Numbered from the stretch's first letter, positions 1-7,757 are shown. The stretch is 34,925 nucleotides of DNA from Solobacterium sp. (GCA_017432325.1 JAFRJJ010000032.1:1-34925), one strand, 5' to 3'. The notes: a model not told the origin generated them from the letters alone. Translations and numbers: made by a program.

Positions 1-25
1 GAACGAGATTTCCTTTCATACACAT

Positions 26-54
26 AGTATACCATTTTTAACATTATAAATAAA
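26..54 (-). promoter_or_regulatory. Possible promoter for a gene off the left edge
   Basis: The minus strand has a TATACT box (26-31) with a weak TTTATT at 49-54, 17 bases upstream. GAAAGGAAA follows near the edge and would serve as a ribosome binding site. Any gene it drives lies outside the window. The -35 match is poor. Confidence 0.25.
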
Positions 55-99
55 TATGAAAAGACTATGAGAAGCAGACTTATGGTGCGCTTTCATCTG

Positions 100-116
100 C
101 GGCAATTGAATTGCCG
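100..116. repeat. Perfect 8-bp inverted repeat
   Basis: CGGCAATT-G-AATTGCCG is a perfect palindrome with a one-base centre. It lies just downstream of the tail frame (136-246) and upstream of the possible left-edge promoter. There is no T-run, so an operator-like site fits better than a terminator. The binding protein is unknown. Confidence 0.5.
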
Positions 117-135
117 AGGATTCCCGCTTAATGTC

Positions 136-246
136 CTAAAAATAATTCTTCTTCAGATAGTCCGCATTCTTCGGCTCGTACGGCACTGAAATGAAATCTT
201 TCTTTTGGTGGTACAAGAGGCATACCGTCTCGAGTGTTTGTTGATT
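136..246 (-). other. Alternative C-terminal tail frame after recombinase 1
   Basis: Directly after the TAA stop of recombinase 1 the same frame stays open to the TAG at 136-138. It begins NQQTLETVCLL and ends in a short hydrophilic stretch (KKDFISVPYEPKNADYLKKN). The LETVCLL part matches the RlmD-like core seen after recombinases 2 and 3. The rest does not resemble the tails found there. I read it as a different C-terminal extension that an RlmD gene would acquire by integration at this core. It has no start codon or ribosome binding site of its own. Confidence 0.4.
214..234 (-). other. Putative recombination core 1 (RlmD-like attachment site)
   Basis: The plus strand contains CATACCGTCTCGAG. 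On the minus strand it encodes L-E-T-V-C-L-L. The 11 bases CATACCGTCTC recur exactly at 20285-20295, and a diverged form (ACAACAGTCTCGACATG) lies at 8704-8720. All three copies have the same orientation and sit at the 3' end of a large serine recombinase gene. The assignment as an attachment core is inference. Confidence 0.5.
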
Positions 247-1869
247 TTACAAGGAGTACTCGATAACATCCTTTCCGTTCATCGGGATCGGGAATGCGAA
301 GCGTATCTTCTTGATCCATATACCATTATCAGGCTTTTGATCGTAGATTTCTATACTCTCAATGAATGCCTGAATCAGCTCTTTGCGTTCTGCTTCTGTG
401 ATTGACTGATACAGTTTATCGAAAGCCAGCAGTAACTGATAGATATTTTCACCAGTAATCTTCTCCTGACGGATCGTACCGATTTCTTCTTTCAGTTCAT
501 TAATCTGGGTTTCGATATCAGCGGCCCTATCGTACTGTTCATCATACCTTCTCTGCAGATCCAGGATCTTCTTGTCATAATGTTTCTCATCCGGATCAAG
601 CGTATCCATCTGGTGTTCTAGTCTGGATTTGATTGCCAATACCTGCTTCAGCTGACCGTATAAGACATCAAGCTGCTTTTCCAGATCTGTTGTATCGACC
701 GTAGAACCGATCTTATCCTGTATTGCTTCACGGAACTGCGGATTATTCACCGTTGCCGATATAACTGCTTCTACCTGTTTGTTGATCTCCGTCTGTTCAA
801 TATTCTTTCTGAAGGTGCATTTATGACCTGTAGCACCGACTGTATTCTTGCAGTAGTAGTAATACCTGGTCTTGTTATCCTTGCTGTGAGCTTTGGACAT
901 ATTGCCATACATCCCCTTCCCACAGCACGGGCATTTCAAAATACCGGACAAGATATGAGCGTGTTCCACATCATGGACTTTGACTCTTCTGTAGGCATTT
1001 ACCTTTCGCTTTTCCTGTGCCAAATTCCAGTCTTCTTCAGAGATTATGGCTTCATGTTCGCCGTCATAGATTGGATATTCTGACTGCTCCACAATATGCA
1101 TTTCATTACGGGTTCCGATCTTCTTTTCCGTCTTTCTTCGTCCATATGCAATCTTTCCCATATAGACCGGATTATCAATGACTTTCTTCACGAATGTGGC
1201 AGAGAAGCCAGGAATCGTATTATTCTGCCTGAGCTTCTTTGTATAACCGTGATTGTTCAGATAATTGGCAACACCTATCGTGCCTTCATTGGTATGAATA
1301 TAACGGTCGTAGATCAGTCTGATGATCTCAACTTCATCTTCGGCAATCTCCAGTTTTCCATCCACAAGCTTATATCCGTATGGAGCGAAACCGCCGTTCC
1401 ATTTTCCTTCTCTTGCTTTCTGTTCTCTTCCGGCCATTGTCTGGGTGCGGATGTTTTCTCTTTCGATTTCTGCAACAGCAGAAAGCACGGATATCATCAG
1501 TTTTCCGGAATCCTTGGAACTGTCTATACCATCTTCCACACAAATCAAATTGACTCCGAAATCCTGCATGGTCTGTAATGAATTCAAAACATCTGCTGCA
1601 TTTCTACCGAAGCGGGAGAGCTTGAACACCAGAACAAACTCGACATTGTCTTTTCTGTTTTCAATGTCTTCCAGCATTCTCTGAAAATCAATTCTTCCCT
1701 GGATATTCTTGCCGGAGTACCCTTCATCGGAATACTCTCCGACAATCTCCATCCCTTCATACTCGGCATACTTTCTGAGCTTATCTTTCTGAGCATCCAA
1801 GCTGTATCCGTCAACCTGAATGGAAGTGGAAACACGGGTATAGATATAACACTTCTTTTTCCTGTTCAA
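247..1869 (-). CDS. Large serine recombinase 1
   Basis: This is a site-specific DNA integrase/excisionase of about 540 residues. The N-terminal resolvase domain carries the catalytic serine in YIYTRVST (Ser14) and the typical FKLSRFGRN and AEIERENI motifs. A recombinase domain follows, then a zinc ribbon (CPCCGKG, later CxxxxxxxxHKC) and a coiled-coil region. I chose the TTG at 1869 because AAAGGAAG lies 8 bases upstream; a GTG at 1887 would overlap the upstream gene by 4 bases but has no ribosome binding site. The protein is closely similar to recombinase 2 (8407-10374) but stops just before the RlmD-like core instead of reading through it. It is probably co-transcribed with the small HTH gene upstream. 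Confidence 0.9.
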   Translation of the reverse strand: MNRKKKCYIYTRVSTSIQVDGYSLDAQKDKLRKYAEYEGMEIVGEYSDEGYSGKNIQGRIDFQRMLEDIENRKDNVEFVLVFKLSRFGRNAADVLNSLQTMQDFGVNLICVEDGIDSSKDSGKLMISVLSAVAEIERENIRTQTMAGREQKAREGKWNGGFAPYGYKLVDGKLEIAEDEVEIIRLIYDRYIHTNEGTIGVANYLNNHGYTKKLRQNNTIPGFSATFVKKVIDNPVYMGKIAYGRRKTEKKIGTRNEMHIVEQSEYPIYDGEHEAIISEEDWNLAQEKRKVNAYRRVKVHDVEHAHILSGILKCPCCGKGMYGNMSKAHSKDNKTRYYYYCKNTVGATGHKCTFRKNIEQTEINKQVEAVISATVNNPQFREAIQDKIGSTVDTTDLEKQLDVLYGQLKQVLAIKSRLEHQMDTLDPDEKHYDKKILDLQRRYDEQYDRAADIETQINELKEEIGTIRQEKITGENIYQLLLAFDKLYQSITEAERKELIQAFIESIEIYDQKPDNGIWIKKIRFAFPIPMNGKDVIEYSL

Positions 1870-1883
1870 GGTGTCACTTCCTT

Positions 1884-2090
1884 TCACATCTTGGAGGAAC
1901 GTTTCCCTCTTACTAACAGTTCAGTCCGGATATAATACTCCAGTAATCGCAGCACATAATCCGGAGCGTTCCTTAGACCTAATTCCCAGTCTGTAACTGT
2001 CTGATACGGTATTCCAAAGTATTCGCAGAATTCCTTTCTGTTCATACCGGTGAGTTCTCTTAACTCTTTTACTTTTTCCTGACAATTCAT
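1884..2090 (-). CDS. Small HTH (Cro/C1-like) regulator
   Basis: This 68-residue protein has a helix-turn-helix in MNRKEFCEYFGIPYQTVTDW. AAGGAAAG precedes the ATG. It lies immediately upstream of recombinase 1 in the same orientation and probably shares its transcript. Its promoter carries two palindromes that cover the -35 box and the start region (2113-2164), so autorepression and control of recombinase expression are likely. The protein-operator match is inferred from position only. Confidence 0.75.
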   Translation of the reverse strand: MNCQEKVKELRELTGMNRKEFCEYFGIPYQTVTDWELGLRNAPDYVLRLLEYYIRTELLVRGKRSSKM

Positions 2091-2112
2091 ATGATGCTTT
2101 CCTTATTTCGCG

Positions 2113-2164
2113 TTTATGCTATGCATAAATTATACCCTTTCCAATCATGTTATGCAATGCATAA
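2113..2164 (-). promoter_or_regulatory. Promoter with two palindromic operators for HTH-recombinase 1
   Basis: On the minus strand TTGCAT (2152-2157) and TATAAT (2129-2134) are separated by exactly 17 bases. A perfect palindrome TTATGCA-T-TGCATAA (2150-2164) covers the -35 box. A second, TTTATGC-ATA-GCATAAA (2113-2129), starts at the end of the -10 box. The shared half-site TTATGC suggests that one protein, probably the adjacent HTH product, binds both. Confidence 0.75.
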
Positions 2165-2398
2165 TCAATCTTGTTTCCTGATGATGCCTAAATACCCATC
2201 GAGATAGCTTCTGTATCTTCTTGCGACGACTTCCGAATCTGGTTTTTCTTGTACCGTTTTCTTTGTAATCTTTAATAGATTCTCGAATGCGATGCTGGTC
2301 AGAACATCCCTTCCATTTTTCAGCATCAGTCTGGACATGATGCTCACGCAGCGTTCAAATGCCAGGTTGTATTTCTTCTCATCGTAGTATTTCTTCAA
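2165..2398 (-). CDS. Hypothetical protein, possibly a 5'-truncated remnant
   Basis: From a TTG at 2398 this encodes 77 basic, helical residues with no domain I recognise. The same frame stays open upstream to 2521, adding about 42 residues without an ATG, GTG or TTG start. This suggests a gene that has lost its 5' end. No good ribosome binding site precedes the TTG. It ends 1 base before the operator of the HTH gene. Its reality is uncertain. Confidence 0.35.
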   Translation of the reverse strand: MKKYYDEKKYNLAFERCVSIMSRLMLKNGRDVLTSIAFENLLKITKKTVQEKPDSEVVARRYRSYLDGYLGIIRKQD

Positions 2399-2571
2399 TC
2401 CGCATAACCTTCTGCTTATCAGCGGGGATGTTTCATCACTGAGCTGGCTCAGTTTCCGTCTGCTTTGAATGAAATGACATTCTTCAAGCAGAACGCTTAA
2501 ACCGGTAATCTCAATGTTCCCTCACTTATATGTAGGGGACAGAAACAGTGGCATTTGTTCACATAAAACGC

Positions 2572-2602
2572 AAAAATCCGTAATCTTTTTTCGATCACGG
2601 AT
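2572..2602 (-). terminator. Rho-independent terminator-like hairpin
   Basis: The 10-base arms ATCCGTAATC (2576-2585) and GATCACGGAT (2593-2602) pair with one mismatch around a 7-base loop. Read on the minus strand the hairpin is followed by a T-run (2572-2576). It would stop leftward transcripts coming from the RpiR side. Confidence 0.5.
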
Positions 2603-2678
2603 CTGTAAAAACCATTCTGTTTCCCTTCACCTCGTGAAGACTGTGAATGACAATGAACCGAGTGTAACGGCAGAGGGT

Positions 2679-2698
2679 TTGGGGAGCGGTATCCCCAA
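2679..2698. repeat. TTGGGGA/TCCCCAA hairpin
   Basis: There are 7-base perfect arms (2679-2685, 2692-2698) around a 6-base loop, in a GC-rich context ending in AACAAGAACCAGTGG. There is no T-run. It could be an element-end or transfer-related structure, but nothing here proves that. Confidence 0.45.
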
Positions 2699-2738
2699 CA
2701 AGAACCAGTGGCACGAAATGATTTTCCGGCAGACAAAG

Positions 2739-2848
2739 AGAATCTTGCTCTAATGAAAATAGAGCGAGATTCTGCACACTGGTTAGGCCTTGGAAAACGA
2801 ATTTCTGTTTAACAAGGAGAATCTTGCTCTTAGAATAAGGCAAGATTC
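2739..2848. repeat. Two related hairpins sharing GAGAATCTTGCTCT
   Basis: Hairpin A has 14-base arms at 2739-2752 and 2760-2773 with one mismatch and a 7-base loop. Hairpin B has 9-base perfect arms at 2819-2827 and 2840-2848. Their left arms share GAGAATCTTGCTCT, so the pair is also an imperfect direct repeat about 79 bases apart. Confidence 0.6.
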
Positions 2849-2953
2849 CTACAACAGAAAGGCATTAGTATACCCGATGCGATTTTCATTTAACAGGTAC
2901 AACTTATTTGGCGTTTACAATACAGCTGTAAATAAATGATTTCGAACGTTAAA

Positions 2954-3006
2954 GAGGGTATAGAACAGCAAGATTCATATAAGAAAACACTGTTCCAGAC
3001 CCCCTC
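2954..3006 (+). ncRNA. Possible small structured RNA
   Basis: GAGGG (2954-2958) and GAACAG (2963-2968) pair in order with CTGTTC (2990-2995) and CCCTC (3002-3006), giving a two-part stem with an internal loop. A plus-strand terminator follows 16 bases later (3022-3042), yet no gene precedes it. A short stable transcript is the simplest reading. No known RNA family was recognised. Confidence 0.3.
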
Positions 3007-3021
3007 AGCTCCACTCGAATG

Positions 3022-3042
3022 CCGCGTATTTACGCGGTTTTT
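3022..3042 (+). terminator. Rho-independent terminator
   Basis: CCGCGT-ATTT-ACGCGG forms a perfect 6-base stem and is followed by TTTTT. It points right, toward the 3' end of the RpiR pair, and would end a transcript from the gene-poor region on its left. Confidence 0.6.
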
Positions 3043-3101
3043 AATGTTTTTTCAAGTACAGCTGTAGTTTGTAAACCTGCTCGAAAGCTCGAAGTATGTT
3101 T

Positions 3102-3827
3102 TCATCTCTTACCGTTCATATATTCAATAATGAGCTGCATTATGACTAAAGAGTTTATTTTGGTAAGCGGATCGCTGTCAGATACTCGTGTGTCTGCCTG
3201 TATGAAAAGGTCAATATTGTGAAGGGCTTCTTTCTGAATATCTTCACCGCAGAGCCATATGATCGAAGCACCTTTGCTTTTGAATTTCTCAACGATCGGA
3301 TAATATCCGCGGTGTGCATGATCAGAGATCATTAACAGCAGCATATCCCCGTCTGCGTTCTGTGCAACTACTTTCAGAGCGTCTGACCAGTTGATCAGAA
3401 TACAGTGGAAGTCAATGGACATCAGCATATCGTACAGATACGTGGCGGGTACAGAAGACATATTGCGTCCATATATACAGAATGTACGGTGACTGCGGAT
3501 CAGCTGATAGATTTTTTCAATATCCTCCTGACGGATCGAAGAAAGGAAATCATTGAACTGAGCAAGCTGCCTGGATATGATGTGATACATGCTTTCATCC
3601 GGGGCATTATGGCTGTTTCGTATTTTGAATTTCAGCTCATTGAAGCCTTTCAGACCGATATGCTGACAGAACCGGACAACACTGGCATTGGATACATAGA
3701 TCTTTGAGCACAGGTCTTCCAGCGTCATCCATGCCGCATTCTGTTCGTTTTTAAGAAGGTAGTCATAGATGATCCAGTCGGTTTCCGTCAATCCCGCAGG
3801 ATCAATGGTCTGAAGGAAACTGCTCAT
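3102..3827 (-). CDS. RpiR/MurR-family regulator (second of a pair)
   Basis: This 241-residue regulator has an N-terminal helix-turn-helix (about residues 10-75, with VSNASVVRFCQHIGLKGFNELK, the family's hallmark helix). A sugar-isomerase (SIS) phosphosugar-sensing domain follows (about 90-235). The start ATG overlaps the stop of the upstream regulator by 4 bases (ATGA) and has GAAAGGAG before it, so the two are translationally coupled. The divergent neighbour is an alpha-glucoside operon, and RpiR proteins (GlvR in Bacillus subtilis) commonly control such operons. Its effector is probably a phosphorylated disaccharide, by inference. Confidence 0.85.
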   Translation of the reverse strand: MSSFLQTIDPAGLTETDWIIYDYLLKNEQNAAWMTLEDLCSKIYVSNASVVRFCQHIGLKGFNELKFKIRNSHNAPDESMYHIISRQLAQFNDFLSSIRQEDIEKIYQLIRSHRTFCIYGRNMSSVPATYLYDMLMSIDFHCILINWSDALKVVAQNADGDMLLLMISDHAHRGYYPIVEKFKSKGASIIWLCGEDIQKEALHNIDLFIQADTRVSDSDPLTKINSLVIMQLIIEYMNGKR

Positions 3828-4609
3828 ACCGGTTCATCTCCTTTCTTCAGCTGACGGTAAAACTCGATCAGCGTATCGATCAGATAATATATGCACAGAC
3901 GGGACGTAAACTCAGCACCTTTGTTTTCCCGCTGATGGGCGAAAAAACGCAGATTGTAATTGCAGTGGACAGCAACGTCATTGTTATAGACCGGTGTAAT
4001 ACCGACAGATACCAGATTGTGCAGCTTGGCGGTCTGTGCCAGTTTGACGGTTTTGTGCCACATACCGGAAGCACTGATAAAAATGATAATTGCCTGTTCC
4101 GGAATCGTCTGGATCAGATGTGCTGTCATATTGCCGGAGTGAAGCTGGTATACATTGGTACGGCCGTTTATCATCAGAAGCCTCTCCAGATATGTGACAA
4201 GGTTATCCGTTATTCCTCCGGGGTAATACAGGTAAACCGGCAGATCCGTATTCAGCAGGGATGCAACTTTGTAGAGCCGTTCATTCTGCATAAGCCCAGC
4301 CGTACCGACAATACTTGTCGAGATGTCCGTCATGATGGACTCATAGGTGGCAGGTACGGAAACTTCGCTGTTTGCAGGCTCCGTATTACTGCGATCGTCC
4401 TGCAATGCATATTTCACTTCCGAGAAGCCGCTGTACCCGATCTTTTTGCAGAAGCGTACCACGGAAGATGGAGCGCAGTTCAGTTCCCCCGCAAGCTCTT
4501 TGATGCTCATTGAACAGACCGCCGCTTTGTGCCGGTAAACATACTTCAGCATTTCGGATTCTGTTTCATTCAGCTGGCGAAGGGTATCGTCGTCAATTTT
4601 CAAAACCAT
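3824..4609 (-). CDS. RpiR/MurR-family regulator (first of a pair)
   Basis: This 261-residue regulator has an HTH (about residues 10-80; CAPSSVVRFCKKIGYSGFSEVK) and a SIS domain (about 105-245). CCGGAGG lies before the ATG. It is transcribed divergently from the GH4/PTS operon with about 280 bases between start codons, the usual arrangement for a local regulator. It is clearly homologous to the gene at 3102-3827 but diverged from it. A coupled pair of RpiR regulators is less usual than one. They may form heteromers or read different sugar phosphates; the sequence does not say which. Confidence 0.88.
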   Translation of the reverse strand: MVLKIDDDTLRQLNETESEMLKYVYRHKAAVCSMSIKELAGELNCAPSSVVRFCKKIGYSGFSEVKYALQDDRSNTEPANSEVSVPATYESIMTDISTSIVGTAGLMQNERLYKVASLLNTDLPVYLYYPGGITDNLVTYLERLLMINGRTNVYQLHSGNMTAHLIQTIPEQAIIIFISASGMWHKTVKLAQTAKLHNLVSVGITPVYNNDVAVHCNYNLRFFAHQRENKGAEFTSRLCIYYLIDTLIEFYRQLKKGDEPV

Positions 4610-4720
4610 TGGAACCTCCGGAATAATACTGCTGCATCATTGGTCAGATCGTGGGCGGACAGTTTATTTCTGCTTTCTCACAATCTGCATATTCATTTCT
4701 TCAGCTTTTTCTTACTTCAT

Positions 4721-4750
4721 ATTATATGTAAAAAATTCCGATTTGCGGAA
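4721..4750 (-). promoter_or_regulatory. Possible RpiR promoter with inverted repeat
   Basis: The minus strand has TATAAT (4721-4726). A short inverted repeat TTCCG-ATTTG-CGGAA (4736-4750) covers the place where the -35 box should be (TTCCGC, 18 bases upstream, a poor match). A weak promoter under autoregulation is plausible. Confidence 0.35.
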
Positions 4751-4794
4751 ATAGATTCATAATAAGCAACTAAAACCAGATAGATCCGGAACTA

Positions 4795-4823
4795 TTTACA
4801 GCATATCTTCTGAAGAATATAGT
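4795..4823 (+). promoter_or_regulatory. Promoter of the alpha-glucoside operon with palindrome in the spacer
   Basis: TTTACA (4795-4800) and TATAGT (4818-4823) are separated by exactly 17 bases. The spacer holds TCTTC-T-GAAGA (4806-4816), which extends imperfectly to ATATCTTCTGAAGAATAT (4803-4820). A regulator bound there would block RNA polymerase. The RpiR proteins encoded divergently are the obvious candidates. Confidence 0.6.
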
Positions 4824-4886
4824 GTGATTGTAAGAAAACTCACCGGCCGGAGAGGTAAATTACAGAGAAGAGAAAGAGGTAAAAAA

Positions 4887-6212
4887 ATGAAAAAATACAA
4901 TGTTTGCATCGTTGGCGGCGGCAGCACATACACTCCTGGATTTCTGAAGTCTTTTGTAAGACTGAAGGATGAGTTCCCTCTGAATAAACTTGTTCTGTTT
5001 GATATTGATGCGGAGCGTCAGGAACCGATCGGAGAATTCGGAAAGATCTTATATGCGGAGCGTTTCCCGGAACTGGATTTCTCCTACACAACTGACCCGG
5101 CAGAAGCGTATAAAGACATGGATTTCATCTTCATGCAGATGCGTGCAGGCGGATTGAAGATGCGCCGCGAAGATGAGCATATTTCTCTTCGTCTGGGAAG
5201 AATCGGACAGGAAACATGCGGAGCCGGCGGAATGGCATACGGACTTCGCTCCTGTGTTGACATGATCGAGTCGATTCATGAAATCAGACAGTACTCTCCT
5301 GAAGCTTGGATCCTGAACTACTCCAATCCTGCAGCGATCGTTGCGGAAGCACTGCGCAGAGAATTCCCTGATGATTACAGAATTCTGAATATCTGTGACC
5401 AGCCGGAAAACATCATGAGATCTGTTTCAAGGCTTCTGAATGTATCCTGGGAAAGTCTGGATCCGGTCTACTTCGGTCTGAACCACTATGGCTGGTTCAC
5501 ACATGTCTATGATAAAGAAACAGGCGTGGATCTGCTTCCGAAGATCAAGGAAATCGTTAAGGAAAAAGGTTTCCTCCCGCAGGATGCGGAACAGAGAGAT
5601 CAGTCCTGGCTGGATACCTATGGATTTGTCCAGACAATGTTGCGGGATTATCCGGACTATCTCCCCAACACATATGACGGATATTATCTGTATCCGGAAT
5701 ACAAGTTCTCTCATCTGAATCCTGAATATACAAGAGCGGATGAAGTCATTGACGGAAGAGAAAAGCGTGTATTTGCGGAATGCAGAGAAGTCATCGCGAA
5801 GGGAACACTCGGCGACAAGTTTGATGAAATCTCTGACGCACATGCAGAAATGATGATCAAAGTAGCTGAGGCTATCGCGTTCAACAAAAATACCAGATTC
5901 ATCGTCATCGTCAAGAATGAAGGCGCAATTGCAAATATGCAGGATGACGCAATGGTCGAACTGGTCTGCGAACTTGGTATCAACGGTCCGAGAAGAATGG
6001 CAGTCGGCAATATCCCTCAGTTCTATCTTGGTCTGCTTGTGCAGCAGGTCTCCAGCGAGAAGCTTCTTGTAGATGCGTATTATGAACACTCCTATCAGAA
6101 GGCAATGCAGGCGTTTACGCTGAACCGACTGATCAATGACACAGACAAAGCAAAAGAGATCCTTGATGCAATGATCGAAGCAAACAAAGGCATGTGGCCG
6201 GAATTGAAATAA
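4887..6212 (+). CDS. glvA: 6-phospho-alpha-glucosidase (GH4)
   Basis: This hydrolyses maltose 6'-phosphate and related phosphorylated alpha-glucosides in the cytoplasm, using NAD+ and a divalent metal such as Mn2+. It has 441 residues, the usual GH4 length. The NAD-binding GGGSTYTPG sits at residues 10-18. The conserved VGQETCG-type region reads IGQETCGAGG. NICDQP carries the metal-binding Cys170 and the probable acid Asp171, and GLNHYGW carries metal-binding His200. NTYDGYYLYPEY holds the probable catalytic tyrosine. These motifs fit the GlvA/MalH (alpha) branch better than the beta branch. The start follows AAAGAGGT; a GTG frame 63 bases upstream is unlikely. It is followed 18 bases later by the PTS gene. 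Confidence 0.88.
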   Translation: MKKYNVCIVGGGSTYTPGFLKSFVRLKDEFPLNKLVLFDIDAERQEPIGEFGKILYAERFPELDFSYTTDPAEAYKDMDFIFMQMRAGGLKMRREDEHISLRLGRIGQETCGAGGMAYGLRSCVDMIESIHEIRQYSPEAWILNYSNPAAIVAEALRREFPDDYRILNICDQPENIMRSVSRLLNVSWESLDPVYFGLNHYGWFTHVYDKETGVDLLPKIKEIVKEKGFLPQDAEQRDQSWLDTYGFVQTMLRDYPDYLPNTYDGYYLYPEYKFSHLNPEYTRADEVIDGREKRVFAECREVIAKGTLGDKFDEISDAHAEMMIKVAEAIAFNKNTRFIVIVKNEGAIANMQDDAMVELVCELGINGPRRMAVGNIPQFYLGLLVQQVSSEKLLVDAYYEHSYQKAMQAFTLNRLINDTDKAKEILDAMIEANKGMWPELK

Positions 6213-6230
6213 TAAACCGAAGGTGAGTAT

Positions 6231-7757
6231 ATGAAGAAGAATAATGTAATGAACTTCTTCTCAGATTTGGGAAGAAGTCTGATGATGCCGATCGCAGCAC
6301 TGGCTGCGTGCGGTATCATACTGGGTCTTACGTCCGCATTGATGAAAGCACAGGTCGTGGCTGCTGCTCCGTTCCTTGGAGAAGGCCTGCTTGGCTTCAT
6401 TATCCTGGTGCTGAACAAGGTGTCCGGTGTAGTATTCACACTGGTTCCGGTTCTGTTCACAATTTCCATTGCTATGGGACTGGCAAATGAAGAAAAAGAA
6501 GTAGCTGCTTTTGCCGGATTCATCGGATATTACACATTCCTTGTGGCGAGTTCCCTGGTCATTAATACAGGTGTCATGGATTTCTCGGTCATGAAGATCT
6601 CCGTGATCCTTGGTGTAGAAACCCTGGACATGGGTGCGGTTGCCGGTATTCTGATCGGTCTGATCACCGCTTCCCTCCACAACAAATATCACAAAGTTGT
6701 ATTCCCTGCAGCAATCGCTTTCTATGGCGGAAAAAGGTTCGTTGCTCTCGCTGTCATCCTTGTTTCAGCTATTCTTGGTATTGTCAGCCCGTTTGTCTGG
6801 CAGCCGGTATCCACAGCGATCAACGGACTTGGCTCTCTGATCCACAGCGCAGGTATCTTCGGTGTTGGAATCTTCGGTCTTCTGGAACGCGCACTGATTC
6901 CGACAGGTCTTCACCACGTGCTGAACGGTCTGTTCCGTACAACAAGCCTTGGTGGTACTTATGAAGGCGTTGAAGGATGTCTGAATATCTTCCTGCAGTT
7001 TGTAGATAAAGTTCCTCTGAAAGAACTGGCTCCGTTCACACGGTTCCTTGGACAGGGTAAGATGCCGTTCATGATGTTCGGTTTACCCGCTGCTGCTCTG
7101 GCGATTTACCAGACATCTCCGGCGGATAAGAAAGACAGAGTCAAAGCTCTGATGATCGCCGGCGTCGCAGCAAGCTTCGTTTCCGGTATCACAGAACCGC
7201 TTGAGTTCTCCTTCATGTTCATTGCTCCGGCACTGTTCGGTTTCCATGCGCTGATGGGCGGTATCTCCTTCGCTCTCATGGCAGCACTTGGTGTAGCGAT
7301 TGGTAACACAGGCGGCGGTATCATCGACTTCTTCATCTGGGGTGTCTTCCAGCCGGGTTCCAACTGGATCTGGGTAATCGTAGTCGGTATCGCATATGCG
7401 GTAATCTACTACATGGTCTTCAAAGCGTATCTGACTAAGAAGCAGATCTCCATCGACGTAGCTGATGAAGATGATGGGGAACCTTCCTCTGCAGGAACTG
7501 TCAGTGAAAAAATGCAGAAGACAGCTGAAACTGTCATCGAAGGTCTTGGCGGATTTGACAATATCGTTACTGTAAACAACTGTATTACACGTCTCCGTGT
7601 GGATGTGAAGGACATGGGAAAAATCGATGAAGATCTGCTGAGGAAAACAGGCAGTCTCGGTATATTTAAAGTCAGTGATACACATATCCAGGTAGTTTAC
7701 GGTCCAAAAGTAGAACAGGTAGCAGACGCTGTACGTCATGTTATCAAGAATTACTGA
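6231..7757 (+). CDS. glvC: PTS alpha-glucoside transporter, IICB
   Basis: This membrane permease imports and phosphorylates alpha-glucosides such as maltose. It has 508 residues. The IIC domain (about 1-405) has ten or so hydrophobic segments and the glucose/maltose-family motifs GLHHVLNGLFR and GITEPLEFSF. A short acidic linker leads to the IIB domain (about 425-508) with the phosphorylated cysteine in NNCITRLR (Cys451). There is no IIA domain, so phosphate must come from a general glucose-type IIA encoded elsewhere. GAAGGTGAG precedes the ATG. With the upstream glucosidase it forms a two-gene uptake-and-cleavage operon. I see no clear terminator behind it. Confidence 0.87.
   Translation: MKKNNVMNFFSDLGRSLMMPIAALAACGIILGLTSALMKAQVVAAAPFLGEGLLGFIILVLNKVSGVVFTLVPVLFTISIAMGLANEEKEVAAFAGFIGYYTFLVASSLVINTGVMDFSVMKISVILGVETLDMGAVAGILIGLITASLHNKYHKVVFPAAIAFYGGKRFVALAVILVSAILGIVSPFVWQPVSTAINGLGSLIHSAGIFGVGIFGLLERALIPTGLHHVLNGLFRTTSLGGTYEGVEGCLNIFLQFVDKVPLKELAPFTRFLGQGKMPFMMFGLPAAALAIYQTSPADKKDRVKALMIAGVAASFVSGITEPLEFSFMFIAPALFGFHALMGGISFALMAALGVAIGNTGGGIIDFFIWGVFQPGSNWIWVIVVGIAYAVIYYMVFKAYLTKKQISIDVADEDDGEPSSAGTVSEKMQKTAETVIEGLGGFDNIVTVNNCITRLRVDVKDMGKIDEDLLRKTGSLGIFKVSDTHIQVVYGPKVEQVADAVRHVIKNY

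Larger units (their letters stand above)
2399..3101. other. Gene-poor stretch with several hairpins
   Basis: No convincing coding region was found here. The stretch holds a minus-strand terminator-like hairpin (2572-2602), a G-rich/C-rich hairpin (2679-2698), two related hairpins built on the word GAATCTTGCTC (2739-2773, 2819-2848), and a structured segment with a plus-strand terminator (2954-3042). Short open frames here overlap each other on both strands and look like chance. Confidence 0.6.

Noticed and set aside
2739..2848. CRISPR-like array
   Set aside because: Only two imperfect repeat copies with unequal hairpins and no cas genes anywhere in the window.
2990..3015. Possible tmRNA or tRNA 3' end (GTTCCAGACCCCCTCAGCTCCA)
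   Set aside because: The CAGCTCCA end looks like a tmRNA 3' end, but no T-stem partner, acceptor stem or tag-coding frame was found. The bases pair better in the hairpin described.
5427..6089. 220-codon open frame on the minus strand
   Set aside because: Antisense to the GH4 glucosidase, whose motifs are clear. No start signal.
7083..7739. 218-codon open frame on the minus strand
   Set aside because: Antisense to the PTS gene, with many Cys, His and Asp residues typical of a mirrored frame.
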